Assembly (NCBI RefSeq): GCF_024166365.1 | Contig: NC_064825.1 | Span: 102,810,480 to 102,874,479, forward strand | DNA from: Elephas maximus indicus | Taxonomy: Eukaryota; Chordata; Mammalia; Proboscidea; Elephantidae | Length of the DNA: 64,000 bases | Direction of reading: 5' to 3' | Shown here: positions 1 through 12,394 of the stretch, piece after piece | How positions within the stretch are numbered: position 1 is the first letter of the stretch | Layout: every line of letters starts with the position of its first letter | The notes under the pieces: generated by a model | Seen by the model: the letters and a program-made list of their open reading frames with translations, nothing else | What the model was told of the DNA's origin: nothing | The model's database searches: none | Program-made: the position numbers and the translations under genes

Positions 1-690
1 AAATTTATACACACATCATTTTGTGGCATTAGTTGCAGCCCCACAACGTGACAGAACACTCCTCCTTTCCACCCCGGGTTCCCTGTGTCCATTCAACCAG
101 CTCCTCCCTTCTCATCCTGCCCCTAGACAAGAGCCGCCCATTTGGTCTTGTGTATCTGATTGAACTAAGCACACTCCTCAAGAGTATTATTTTTTGTTTT
201 ATAGTCCTGTCTAGTCTTTGTCTGAAGAGTAGGCTTCATGAATGGTTTTAGTTCTGGGTTAACAGAGTCCAAAGGCCATAGTTTCGGAGGTTCCTCCAGT
301 CTCTATCAGACCATTAAGTTTGGTCTTTTTACATGAATTTGAGTTCTGCTCCATACTTTTCTCCCACTCCATCCAGGACTCTCTGTCGTGTTCCCTGTCA
401 GGGCAGCCACTGGTGGTAGCCAGGCACCATCTAGTTCTTCTGGTCTCAGGCTGGTAGGGTCTCTGGTTTACGTGGACCTTTTGTCTCTTGGGCTAATATT
501 TTCCTTGCGTCTTGGTGTTTTTCATTCTCCTTTGTTCTACATGGGTTGGGACCAATTGATGCATCTTAGATGGTCACTCACAAGCTTTTAAGGCCCCAGA
601 CACCACTCACCAAAGTGGGATGCAGAAGATTTTCTTAAGAAACTTTGTTATGCCAATCGACCTAGATGTCCCCTGAAACTATGGTCCCCA
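1..690 (-). mobile_element. LINE-1 3'-UTR-like repeat (family A), truncated by window edge
   Basis: Collinear with the copy at 28905-29760: shared blocks include the ccatctagttcttctggtct segment, a ccattaagt segment near 313, and the cctagatgtcccctg block near 660. Other copies of the family end in AAGCACAAT plus poly(A) on the minus strand, so this is a retroelement in minus orientation. The family name is not recognised with certainty; an afrotherian L1 3' UTR is the best guess. It sits in the PSMC3 intron after exon 6. Confidence 0.65.
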
Positions 691-894
691 AGCCCCAGCC
701 CCAGGACAGCCCAACTCTTAATGGCTTCAGCCCCAATCTGCAACCCTCCTACTCCAATTCAGACACCGCCCTCTCCCTACCCTATCTCAAGAAGACACAG
801 AAGACCAGTCACCCCTACCAAGGACTGGCCATGACCTCTCAGCAGGATATGGTGGAAGAACACTGGGCTGAGAACCAGGCGCCTGAGCTCTAGT

Positions 895-1000
895 TATGGC
901 TCTGGCCCTCATTTTCTGCGACCCTGAGCAAGTCATTCAGTCTCCCTAGAACTCAGTCTCCTAACCTGCTACATGGCACTTCCTTTCCTCCCTAGGATGC
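895..1000 (+). repeat. MIR fragment
   Basis: Carries the degenerate MIR core (ccctgagcaagtcattcag, then cagtctcctaacctg). Ancient SINE in the PSMC3 intron after exon 6. Confidence 0.45.
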
Positions 1001-1044
1001 TATGAAGATGGGAGACATATTAGAGCACAGCAGTGCTCTGGTCA

Positions 1045-3484
<2,440 letters not shown>

Positions 3485-3840
3485 CAGATTCACTTCTTGG
3501 AGGAGAAGGCCGAAGATCGGACGGGGCAGGAGCCGCGGCGAGAGATTAATCCCGTCTTTCTTAACGCCTGCCCCTCACTAGCGGCAGACCTTCCCTGGCC
3601 AAATACTCAACACTTGCCGAGGTTAGCTCTGGCCGCTTTACCTCAGCGAATCTGCTCTTCCGACTCAAAAGACGAAGCTCGGGCCACAGGCCCCGCCCGC
3701 GTGGTTCCTGAAGAGTTCCCTCCCTCGTCCTGTTCAAGCCGGCGCGAAGGGTGCGGCCGCTATTGGCCGACGCGCACAGCGGAGGCGGGGCCAGAATGTA
3801 AAACCGGAAGAGGAGACAGAAAAGAGGGTAGCCGCGAGGG

Positions 3841-3857
3841 CCTGTGGGAAATGTAGT
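3841..3857 (-). promoter_or_regulatory. ZNF143/THAP11-type ACTACA..TCCCA motif
   Basis: Minus strand reads ACTACATTTCCCACAGG, close to the ACTACAATTCCC core bound by ZNF143 at many housekeeping promoters. It lies about 360 bp upstream of the PSMC3 ATG. Confidence 0.5.
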
Positions 3858-4130
3858 TTTAATCTGGTCCGTAGCTGAAAGCGTATTTCCAAAGTGGCGA
3901 TTTCAAACCCCAAATCTGGCGGTGGTAGAATTAGGGAATTCACACGATGGCACTACCTCCCAAACCATAAACAACACGCGCCAGATATGTGCAAAAGGCT
4001 AAAAAAGAGGATGCTACCTTGGGTTGCAGTTTTATAATAATTATTTAATTACAAGCTGGCCACTCAGGGTTACAGGAGAGAATCACTAGCCAGTTGTAAA
4101 GAGATATATCGCTGCTTCTGCTAACTCCAA

Positions 4131-4266
4131 GGAAACCCTCGTGGCGTAGTGGTTAAGTGCTACGGCTGCTAACCAAAAGGTTGGCAGTTCGGAAACTCTA
4201 CGAGGCAGTTCTTCTCTGTTCTACAGGGTCGCTATGAGTCGGAATCGACTGGACGGCAGTGGGTGG
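4131..4266 (+). mobile_element. AfroSINE with internal deletion
   Basis: Starts ggaaaccctcgtggcgtagt; after cagttcg it jumps directly to gaaactctac, missing the usual aatccaccaggcgctccttg block. Tail ggtcgctatgagtcggaatc is intact. Confidence 0.85.
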
Positions 4267-4304
4267 GCTAACTCCAGAGCAGGCTCCACGGAATTGCCCG
4301 GGGG

Positions 4305-4452
4305 GAAGAGCTCCACTGACGATCAGTCTCCACAATTAAAAACACTATGACTCATGTCTGTAGTCGTCCGTTTTCTCTGAAGAGCTCCACTGACTATCAG
4401 TCTCCACAATTAAAAACACTATGACTCATGTCTGTAGTCGTCCGTTTTCTCT
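4305..4452. repeat. 74-bp direct tandem duplication
   Basis: Bases 4305-4378 are repeated at 4379-4452 with one visible mismatch (gacgatc versus gactatc). No repeat-family homology seen; single-copy DNA upstream of PSMC3. Confidence 0.9.
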
Positions 4453-4714
4453 GTCCGTGGTTAGTTACCTCAATGAGTAGGAAAGATTTCTTTGTATCAT
4501 GGGCTCAGAGGACTCATTTGTTCACCTGTGTCTGCGCTCTGGAGAAGCCCCGGAGTTCCCCCAACCCCGAACTCCATGTAAGTCACGTCGTTTATATTAT
4601 AAGTCAAGCCATCACAAAAATACCCTCCAACTTAGTGAAAATCTGCTCAGTGGTTTTTAATTTACTTCTTTGGATATAACAGTTAACATTTGCAGTTGCT
4701 CACTTAGACTGACA

Positions 4715-4900
4715 AAGCACCTCCTCAGATAGCAAGCAGCATTTGGTTCCATCCTCTCAACAGTCCTGCCCTGTGGACTATTAAACTATTCTCAATTTTA
4801 GATAAGGACATGGAGGCTCAGATTAAGTGACTTGCCCAAGGTCATTCAGTGAGTTTGTGTCAACACTGGGGCTACTGACCCCAAATTCCCACCTTTCAGA
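4715..4900 (-). repeat. MIR fragment
   Basis: Contains the inverted MIR core (gataaggacatggaggctca, agtgacttgcccaaggtcat). Ancient intergenic SINE. Confidence 0.6.
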
Positions 4901-5234
4901 GTTGCCTGATAGAAGTCAGGAAGTCCCAGTTCAAGAAGGGATGGTCTTCACTGACTGTGCTGGTCCCGCCACACTTGGAAAAGGACAGTCCAATTCTGGG
5001 CCCCACATTCAGAGGTTCCAAAATATTGGAATATGTTTAGAAAGCCACCACCCTGGGCCTGTGTTGGTGTTGGAAGGTACTGACTAGAGTAGCCTGGCGC
5101 TGAGATGCAATGAGCAGACACTCATTTCACTCAGGGTTACTGGAGAGAATCATTAAATGGGAGCTTCTTTCATACCCAAGAGGCTGTTAAGGAAGAGTCG
5201 GACTTGGCCTCAGTGCATCCAAAAAGTGGAAGAA

Positions 5235-5340
5235 CTAGGATGCTTCTTGTTGTTGGGTGCCGTCAATTGTGACTCATAGCAACCCTATGTGACAGAGTAG
5301 AACTTCCCTCACAGGGTTTCCTACGCTGTAATCTTTATAG
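5235..5340 (-). mobile_element. RTE-tailed tRNA SINE, tail half (split by an RTE insertion)
   Basis: Runs from the tail (gtgccgtcaattgtgactca) to tgtaatctttatag, where the RTE begins. The remaining head half resumes at 6979. An older, longer SINE subfamily than AfroSINE, with an extra ctgtaatctttacagaagca segment. Confidence 0.75.
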
Positions 5341-6976
5341 CCCTCATGTGTCTGTCAGTTTGTCATACTGTGGGGGCTTGCATATTGCTGTGATGCTGGA
5401 AGCTATGCCACCAGTATTCAAATACCAGCAGGGTCACCCATGGTGGACAGGTTTCAGCTGAGCTTCCAGGCTAAGGAAGACAAGGAAGAAGGACCCGGTG
5501 GTCTACTTCTAAAAAGAATTAGCCAGTGAAAACCTAATGAATAGCAGTAGAACATTGTCTGATATAGCGCTGGAAGATGAGTCCCTTGGGTTGGAAGGCA
5601 CTCAAAAGACAACTGGGGAAGAGCTGTCTCCTCAAAGTAGAGTCAACCTTAATGACATGGAGGGAGTCAAGCTTGTTGGGACCTTCATTTGCTGATGTGG
5701 CATGACTCAAAATGAGAAGAAACAGCTGCAAACATCCATTAATAATCAGAACATGAAATGTACAGTGGCTGCAGCAGTGTATCTACAGAGAACTGCCAGA
5801 AATTCAGGACAGATTTAGAAGATGACATGGAATGAGGGATATCATTGCTGCTGTTAGATGGATTCTGGCTAAAGCAGAGAATACCAGAAAGGTCTTTACG
5901 TGTATTTTATTGACTATGCAAAGGCTGTGTAGATCATAACAAATTATGGATAACATTGCGAAGAATGGGAATTCCAGAACACTTCACTGTGCTCACAAGG
6001 AACCTGTACGTAGCTCAAGAGGGAGTTGTTTGAACAGAACAAGGGGATACTGCGTGGCTTAAAGTAAGGAAGGTGTGCGTCAGGTTGTATCCTTTCCCCA
6101 TACTTATTCAGCCTGCATGCTGAACAAGTAATCTGAGAAGCTGGACAATATGAAGAAAGAATGGGGCATCAGGATTGGAGGAAGACTCATTAACAATCTG
6201 TGATATGTAGACGACACAGCCCTGCTTGCTCAAAGTGAAGAGGACTTGAAGTACTTACTGATGAAGATCAGACTACAGCCTTCAATATGGATTACACCTC
6301 AACATAAAGAAAACAAAAATCCTCATAGTTGGACCAATAAGCAACATCATGATAAGTGGAGAGAAGATTGAAGTTGTCAAGGATTTCATTTCACTTGGAT
6401 CCACAATCGACAGGCGTGGAAGCGGCAGTCAAGAAATCAAATGACATATTGCATTGGGCAAATCTGATGCAAAAGACCTCTTTAAAGTGTTAAAAAGCAA
6501 AGATGTCACTCTGAGGACTAAGGTGCACCTGACCCAAACCATGGTATTTTCTATTGCATCACATGCATGCAAAAGCTGGATGATGAACAAGGAAGACTGA
6601 AGAAGAATTGACACCTTTGAATTGTGGTGTTGGTGAAGGATACTGAATATACCATGGACTGCCAAAAGAAGGAACAAATCTGTCTTGGAAGAAGTACAAC
6701 CAGAATATTCCTTAGACGCAAGGATGGTGAGATTATGTCTCACATACTTTTGACATGTTGTCAGGAGGGATCAGTCCCTGGAGAAGGACATCATGTTTTG
6801 TAAAGTAGAGGGTCAGCGAAAGAGAGGAAGACCCTCAACGAGGTGGATTGACACAGTGGCTGCAACAATGGGCTCAAGCACAATTGTGAGGATGGCGCAG
6901 GACTGGGCAGTGTTTCGGTCTGTTGTACATAGGGCCACTATGAGCTGGAACCGACTCAACAGCACCTAACAACAAC
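5341..6976 (+). mobile_element. RTE/BovB-type LINE, internally deleted
   Basis: Begins with the RTE 5' end (ctcatgtgtctgtcagtttgt, then gtgggggcttgc) and ends with ctaacaacaaca. Just after aacatgaaatgtaca near 5763 it jumps to the reverse-transcriptase region (agtggctgcagcagtgtatc), so the endonuclease and about half of the element are missing. Many stops; not functional. It is inserted in a SINE and flanked by imperfect target duplications (tctttatag / tctttacag). Confidence 0.85.
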
Positions 6977-6978
6977 AG

Positions 6979-7092
6979 TCTTTACAGAAGCAGATCATAG
7001 GGTCTTTCTCCAGCAGAGCCACTGTGTGGGTTTGAACTGCCAACCTCTCAGTTAGCAGCCAAGCACTTAACCATTGAGCCACCAGGGCTCCA
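6979..7092 (-). mobile_element. RTE-tailed tRNA SINE, head half
   Basis: Continues the SINE interrupted at 5340: tctttacagaagcagatcat to the inverted tRNA boxes (gtttgaactgcc, acttaaccattgagccacca) and gggctcc. Confidence 0.75.
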
Positions 7093-8257
7093 GTAGGATG
7101 CTACTACAGGGATTTACAGGGAGACTGATTTCAGTCCTTTCTTCAGTCCAAATTCTCTGCGTTGGAAGAGTCCGCCCCCAGAGGTGATGAACTTCCTGTC
7201 ATAGGAACAAGGAAGGCAAGGGTGGGAGCACAACCTGGTGGAATATTACAAAAGAGATTCTTCAGAGGGGTAAAGGATTGGCCCATGGTGTTTTAAGGAC
7301 CGTTTTAGGTTGAATGTCTCATTCTCTGTTCCTGGCCAGAATGATAGAGGTTGATTATCTTGGGATTCCAGCAGTAAGGATGTGTTGGGGGAGGTAGGAG
7401 AAAAAGGAGAATGGGCTTATGAGGGTTCAGGCTATTCAAGGAGATCAAAGAAGTACTAGAAGATCAGTTCCAGCAGGGAGCTGAGAGTCTGGGGCCAAGC
7501 AAGCCCCCAGGCAGAGTGAAGTTGACCCAGCTTGGGCCCCTTGGTCCCTCAGGGACCTCTACAGGGGAGAAGGGGCCTAGGTCAGGGTGGAACAGGGGGT
7601 CCTGGGAGCTGAGACATCACAGAAGGAGAAGCTAGAGCTAGGAATGGATCCAGAATGACCAAGCAACCCCTTTAGAACTGTAGGCTGCTGGGGTGGGTCT
7701 GGGAGGCAGGTACAGAGAAGGTAGGTCACAGTCCAGCTCTGTCTGTGACCTTGGCCAAGTCTCCTCTCCTCCTTGGACGTCAGCTTCTCCATGTGGGAAA
7801 TGGAGAGGCCCTCATACCCACCACACAAGGTTGTGATGAAGATTAAGCAAGCAGGGTTGCTATGAGTGGAGTCAACTTGACAGCAATGGGTTTGGTTGTT
7901 TTTGGATGTGAAAGGACTTTGAGAATTGTGGAAAAGCAGATGTTTCATTGTCTCAGCATCAGGCTGAGGTTAGAGACACCCCTCCCTAACCTGCTCTCCA
8001 GAGTGTAGCCAGAGAAATCTTTCCAAACCAGACCTGGTCATGGCACCCTACTCTCTCAAAAGATAAAAGCAAATAAAGCCCTCTTGGAAGTGTCTGGCCC
8101 TACCCGCTGCTACTGCTGCCTCTAGCACAGGAGCCCTCCCTGGCTGTGCTTCAGCCTCTGCCCTTCCCGTGGTTCCTCAACCAGCCAGTAGCTCCCCCAC
8201 CTCTGAGTCTTTGCTTTTGCTCTTCTTAGAACCCCATGTCATGACTGTAAAACTAGT
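7093..8257. other. Intergenic DNA, no gene seen
   Basis: Mostly single-copy-looking sequence between PSMC3 and RAPSN. Only a SINE tail fragment at about 7855-7905 (ggttgctatgagtggagtca ... gggtttggttg) is recognised. No ORF has exon-like structure or a protein match I recognise. Confidence 0.6.
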
Positions 8258-8448
8258 GAAAACTCATTGCTGTCCAGTTGATTGCAACTCATAGCAACCC
8301 TAGAGGACAGAGTAGAACTGCCCCACAGGGTTTCCAAGGCTGTAATCTTTACAGAAGCAGACTGCCACATCTTTCTCCCATGGAGCGACTTGAATACTCA
8401 CCTTTCAGTTAGCAGCCAAGTGCTTAACCACTGTGTGACCAGGACTCC
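8258..8448 (-). mobile_element. RTE-tailed tRNA SINE
   Basis: Inverted copy: tail (tccagttgattgcaactcat), middle (ggctgtaatctttacagaag), and degraded tRNA head (agcagccaagtgcttaacca). Same long subfamily as the SINE at 5235. Confidence 0.8.
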
Positions 8449-8587
8449 TTCAAAACTAGTGAACTCCTTAATATTCTTCAAACCTCAGTTCTGAAGCCCT
8501 CCCTGATCCCCAAAGACCAGGTCAAGTTCCCTTGCTCTTTCTCCCACAATTCCCTGTACTTACTAGATGTTGACCCAGAATCCAGGA

Positions 8588-8701
8588 GTCACCAACAAAA
8601 AGCAAAATAATTTACAAACACAGGTAGTGGAATAAGTTCTTTATGTGAGCAAAGCATTATTCCACTGCCTGTGTTTGTAAATTGTGCTTTTTGTTAGTGA
8701 C
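8588..8701. repeat. Foldback element, inverted arms of about 45 bp
   Basis: Left arm 8588-8635 and right arm 8657-8701 are near-perfect reverse complements (gtcaccaacaaaaagc against gctttttgttagtgac; ttacaaacacagg against cctgtgtttgtaa; tggaataa against ttattcca), with a 21-base loop, one 3-base indel and a few mismatches. Likely an old MITE or other palindromic DNA transposon; family not assigned. Confidence 0.8.
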
Positions 8702-8709
8702 CCTGGGCC

Positions 8710-9590
8710 TTCACTTGTGGGTACCAGTCTCCCATGGCCAGCAGGTCACTTCCCATGGCTAGCACAGGGTTGATGGTCTGCTTCTACCCCCCTGTGGCAC
8801 ACTGGAGAGACCCTGTTCCTTCCCCACCAGGAACAGATATAGAAGTGGGGTTGGCCAGGTGCCAGATAATGCACACACTGAGCTAAGCAATTTCTGGGAA
8901 TATCAACATGTGCCTAGGGTAACGGGGGTGGGATGTGCTGATAGATCACCAGCTGCTATGGGATGTTTTTGGTCAAGGTGCCCCAGTAAAAGGGAGTCAG
9001 CCTGCACTCTCATCTTATCCAAGAAGCCAGGTAGACACATGGTTCAAAGAACAAGGTCCATTTGTGGGTCACAGGAAAGGAGGCAGGCTGCGCTCGGACT
9101 GCCCCTTCCACACAAGATATGTTCTCTTGTGGGATTATGTGATTGTTTGTCTCCACTGTCCCTGGATTATAAACTCCATGACAGCATGTGTCTGATTTGC
9201 TTACCATGAGTCTCCAAGGGCCTAGGAAAGTGCCTGGCACACAAAAAATATTTATCAAATGACAAAATTAATTAAATCCCAAACCACAAGCTAGGCAATT
9301 TCCTCTGCAAAGCCCCACATGCTCATCCCTCAAGCATTCTCTTGGGTCAGACCCAGCAGGTCTCAGTCCCTGGGTGGGGAGAGAAATTAACATACCAAAG
9401 GAGTTGCCTCTGGGTCCTTCCAGGTACTGGGGCCAAACACTGTGGAGTCAACCTTGACTCCTCTATCCACACAACATATTCAATCCTTCAGGGAACCCTG
9501 TTGATTCTGCCTTAAACAAATATCCAGAATCCTGATGCAGTGAGATGGATTACTTTTATTTGGCCTTTCTCACCACGGTCTTCTAACTCC
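8710..9590. other. Intergenic DNA, no gene seen
   Basis: No recognisable coding exon or RNA gene. The frame open at 8859-9209 has no recognisable protein content. Ancient repeat traces only (for example gtgcctggcacacaaaaaat near 9230). Confidence 0.5.
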
Positions 9591-9594
9591 CACC

Positions 9595-9872
9595 AAAAGA
9601 CTGGGTGGGACTATGCAAATGAGGTGCTTGTTGCGCACCAAGGGGATTGGATAGCTTGTTAATAAATAAGGTGTATGGCACCCTTGTGGGGGTCAGACAG
9701 TGCAAATAAGGTGTATAGAACCCTAACAAGAGGATTGGCCAGTTTTGCCATCCCACCAGGCTTAAAAGGAGTCATCCCAGAGGCGGGAAGGGAGGATTTC
9801 ACCACCACCAAGAAAGTACCAGGACTGGAGCCTTTGGACTGGGACGCCTGCACTGAGAAACTCCTGGAACCA

Positions 9873-9904
<32 letters not shown>

Positions 9905-10700
9905 CTGTAACACTGAAGACAGTGAGTGGTAAGTGGCAGCGGAGAAACTTTGGAAGCAGAGGCAAGAGACTGGCAGGAGACAGTGCAGTGGGCAGGAGAT
10001 GGTATGGTGGGCTTCCCGGTCCCACTTAGCCAGAAAGCTGAGCACCTTCAAGCAGGAGGCTTGCTGACAAACTAGGGTGCCTCCATGCGCTTGGTGGAGC
10101 TAGGTTTGCCAACTCACGGTGCTAGAGCTGAGAGTCTATTTTGACTCCTAGCAACCCTATAGGACAGAGTAGAACTGCCCCATAAGGTTTCCAAGAAGGA
10201 GCTGATGGATTTGAACTGCTAACCTTTTGATTAGCAGCGAAGCTCTTAACTGCAGTGCCACCAGGGCTCTTACAGACAGAGCTAAAAGGGCTTTGTAACA
10301 TTTGCCTGAGCAGGGCAGAAGCCAAGGGGCCAGAGAGAGGTATGTCTGCAAGCACGGCTGAAAAGAGGCTGTCCTGATGGAAGAACTGTATCCTGAGCAT
10401 TCCTCAACCTGAACTGTAATCTGTTACTTCCTTAATAAACCCCATAATCATCAATATTGTCTATGAGTTCTGTGTGGGCATTGCAATGAATTATTGAACT
10501 CAGCAGAGAAGTAGAGGGTGCCATGGGAGGGACGATTTGTGTCAGAACTGGTAAAGATGGTAGAGAGAGGAGGCTTGCCTGACCTCTACCTCATAGGAAT
10601 CAGCCTTGGGTGGTTGATGTCGTTGATTTTGATTCTTCTGCCCCCTTGTGAAGTTAAGAGGAGGTCAGACGCCTCTACCACTGTGCCATTTTTACACCTA
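9595..10700 (+). mobile_element. Probable endogenous-retrovirus LTR, interrupted by a SINE
   Basis: LTR-like organisation: two copies of an aataaggtgtat block at 9664 and 9705 (enhancer-like direct repeat), a ttaaaagg TATA-like element near 9762, then a poly(A) signal (taataaacccc near 10433) followed by a U5-like stretch (gagttctgtgtgggcattgc). No gag, pol or env sequence was seen. Ends are approximate and the family is not assigned. A solo LTR is inferred. Confidence 0.45.
10127..10270 (-). mobile_element. AfroSINE inserted in the LTR-like element
   Basis: Inverted copy: ttgactcctagcaaccctat, caaggaggagctgatggatt-type middle, and tRNA head ending gccaccagggctc. It separates the 5' and 3' parts of the LTR-like sequence. 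Confidence 0.8.
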
Positions 10701-11829
10701 AAATGGTAAGAATTGCCTCATAATAATCCAGTGAAGGGAGTTGGCGGTGGAGTAGAAGGCACGTAAACGAAACAAGATTGTTTGCTGAATGATGTCAAAG
10801 CAGAGATTGGAATTCCTTGCACTATCCTTTCTACTTTTGTATATATTTGAGAATTTCCAAAATAAAATTTTTTGTTTTTCTACCCCCTACCCAGAATCTG
10901 ACCAGCTCTCCCCACTTCCACAGCTACCACCCTGGTCCTGCCATAACCATCTCTTACCTGGATTATTGCAGGCAGCTCCTCATTGGTCTCCCTGCTTCCA
11001 CCCTAACCTTCCTAAAGTCTTCTTTTCATCCCTCAACATTTATTTTGAAAAATGTTAAACCTACAAAAAAAATTTGAGAGATTATACAATGAACACTTGT
11101 TACTTTTCACCTAGATTTGACAATCGATATCATTTTGTCACATATGCTTTCTGTGTGTGTATAAACACACACGTGCACATTTCTCTCTTTTTGCTGAACC
11201 ATTTCAAAATAAGTTACAGACATCGTGATACCTCACCTCTTATTATTTTAGCCTGTATCTCCTAAGAACAAGGATATCCTCACACATATCTACAATACAT
11301 TGTCATACCCAAGGAATGTAATATGGATACAATAATATTTAATATACAGTCCATATTGAAATTTCTTCAATTATCCCCCAAACTGTCCCTTATAGCCTTT
11401 AAAAAAAAAAATCCAATATCAAATCAAGGATCATACATCGCATTTAGTTGTCATGTCTCTTTGTTGTTGTTGTTGGTTGCTGTTGAGACGGTTCTTTAGT
11501 CTCTAATCTCCAACAGTCCCCCAGCCTTTTTTGATCCTTTATGGGGTTGATATTTTGATGTGTCCAGGCCAGTTGTCTTGCATCTAGAGTCTATTCTCAA
11601 CACAGCAACCATAGGAATTCTTTTAAAACCAAACGCAGATCATGTCACTCTCTGCCCTAACCCCCACGACAGCTGTTGGTCTTGCTCAGAGTAAGAGCCA
11701 AAGTCCTTACAGCGGCCAGCATTTCGTGATTCGACGCCCCCACAACTTCTAAGACCTCAACTCCTACTCCTTACCTCCTTTCACAGTTATAGGTCTCCTT
11801 GCTCTTTCTTGACCATGTCACACTAGCTC
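10700..11829. other. Intergenic DNA, no gene seen
   Basis: AT-rich sequence with no recognised gene. A (ttg)n-like run near 11461 and an old LINE-like stretch (aatgaacacttgttacttttc ... acaataatatttaata, about 11080-11400) are the only features noticed. Confidence 0.45.
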
Positions 11830-12394
11830 CTGTTTTAAGGCTCATTCCTGGTGGTTCCTCAAAAAGTTAAGTAGAGAATTGCCATATGACTCAGCAATCC
11901 CACTTCTGGGTATATACCCAAAAGAAATTAAAACAAGGACTCAAACGGACATTTGTATGCCAATGTTCACTGCAGCACACAGGCTATTTATATGACAATA
12001 GTCAAAAGGTAGAAACAACCCAAGTGTCCATCAACTGATGGGTGGATAAAGAACATGTGGTATGTACATACAATGGACTATTATTCAGCTATAAAAAGGA
12101 ATGCAGTTCTGAAACACTCTACAACATGGATGAACCTCAAAAACATTATGCTAAGTGAAATAACCCAGACACAAAAGGCCAAATGTATGGTTCCACTTAC
12201 ATGGAGTATCTACAATAAGCAAATTCATAGAGACAGAAAATAGATTTGAGGCTACCAGAGCAGACGAATGGGGAGTTACTGCTTAAGGGGTACAGAGTTT
12301 CCGTTTGGGGTGATGAAAACGTTTTAGAAATAGTGGTGATGGTTGCACAGATTGTGAATATAATTAAAGCTACTGAGCTCTACGTTTACTATTG
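11830..12394 (+). mobile_element. LINE-1 3' end (ORF2 C-terminus and 3' UTR)
   Basis: Encodes the characteristic end of L1 ORF2 (YYSAIKRNAVLKHSTTWMN near 12070-12130) and continues into the old L1M-type 3' UTR (cagagcagacgaatggggagt, ttggggtgatgaaaacgtt). It is cut at its 3' end by the RTE element that follows. Degenerate and inactive. Confidence 0.85.

Noticed and set aside
666-893. 75-codon frame after an LINE-like repeat in a PSMC3 intron
   Set aside because: Starts inside the repeat, has no splice-site context and does not match the missing PSMC3 exons.
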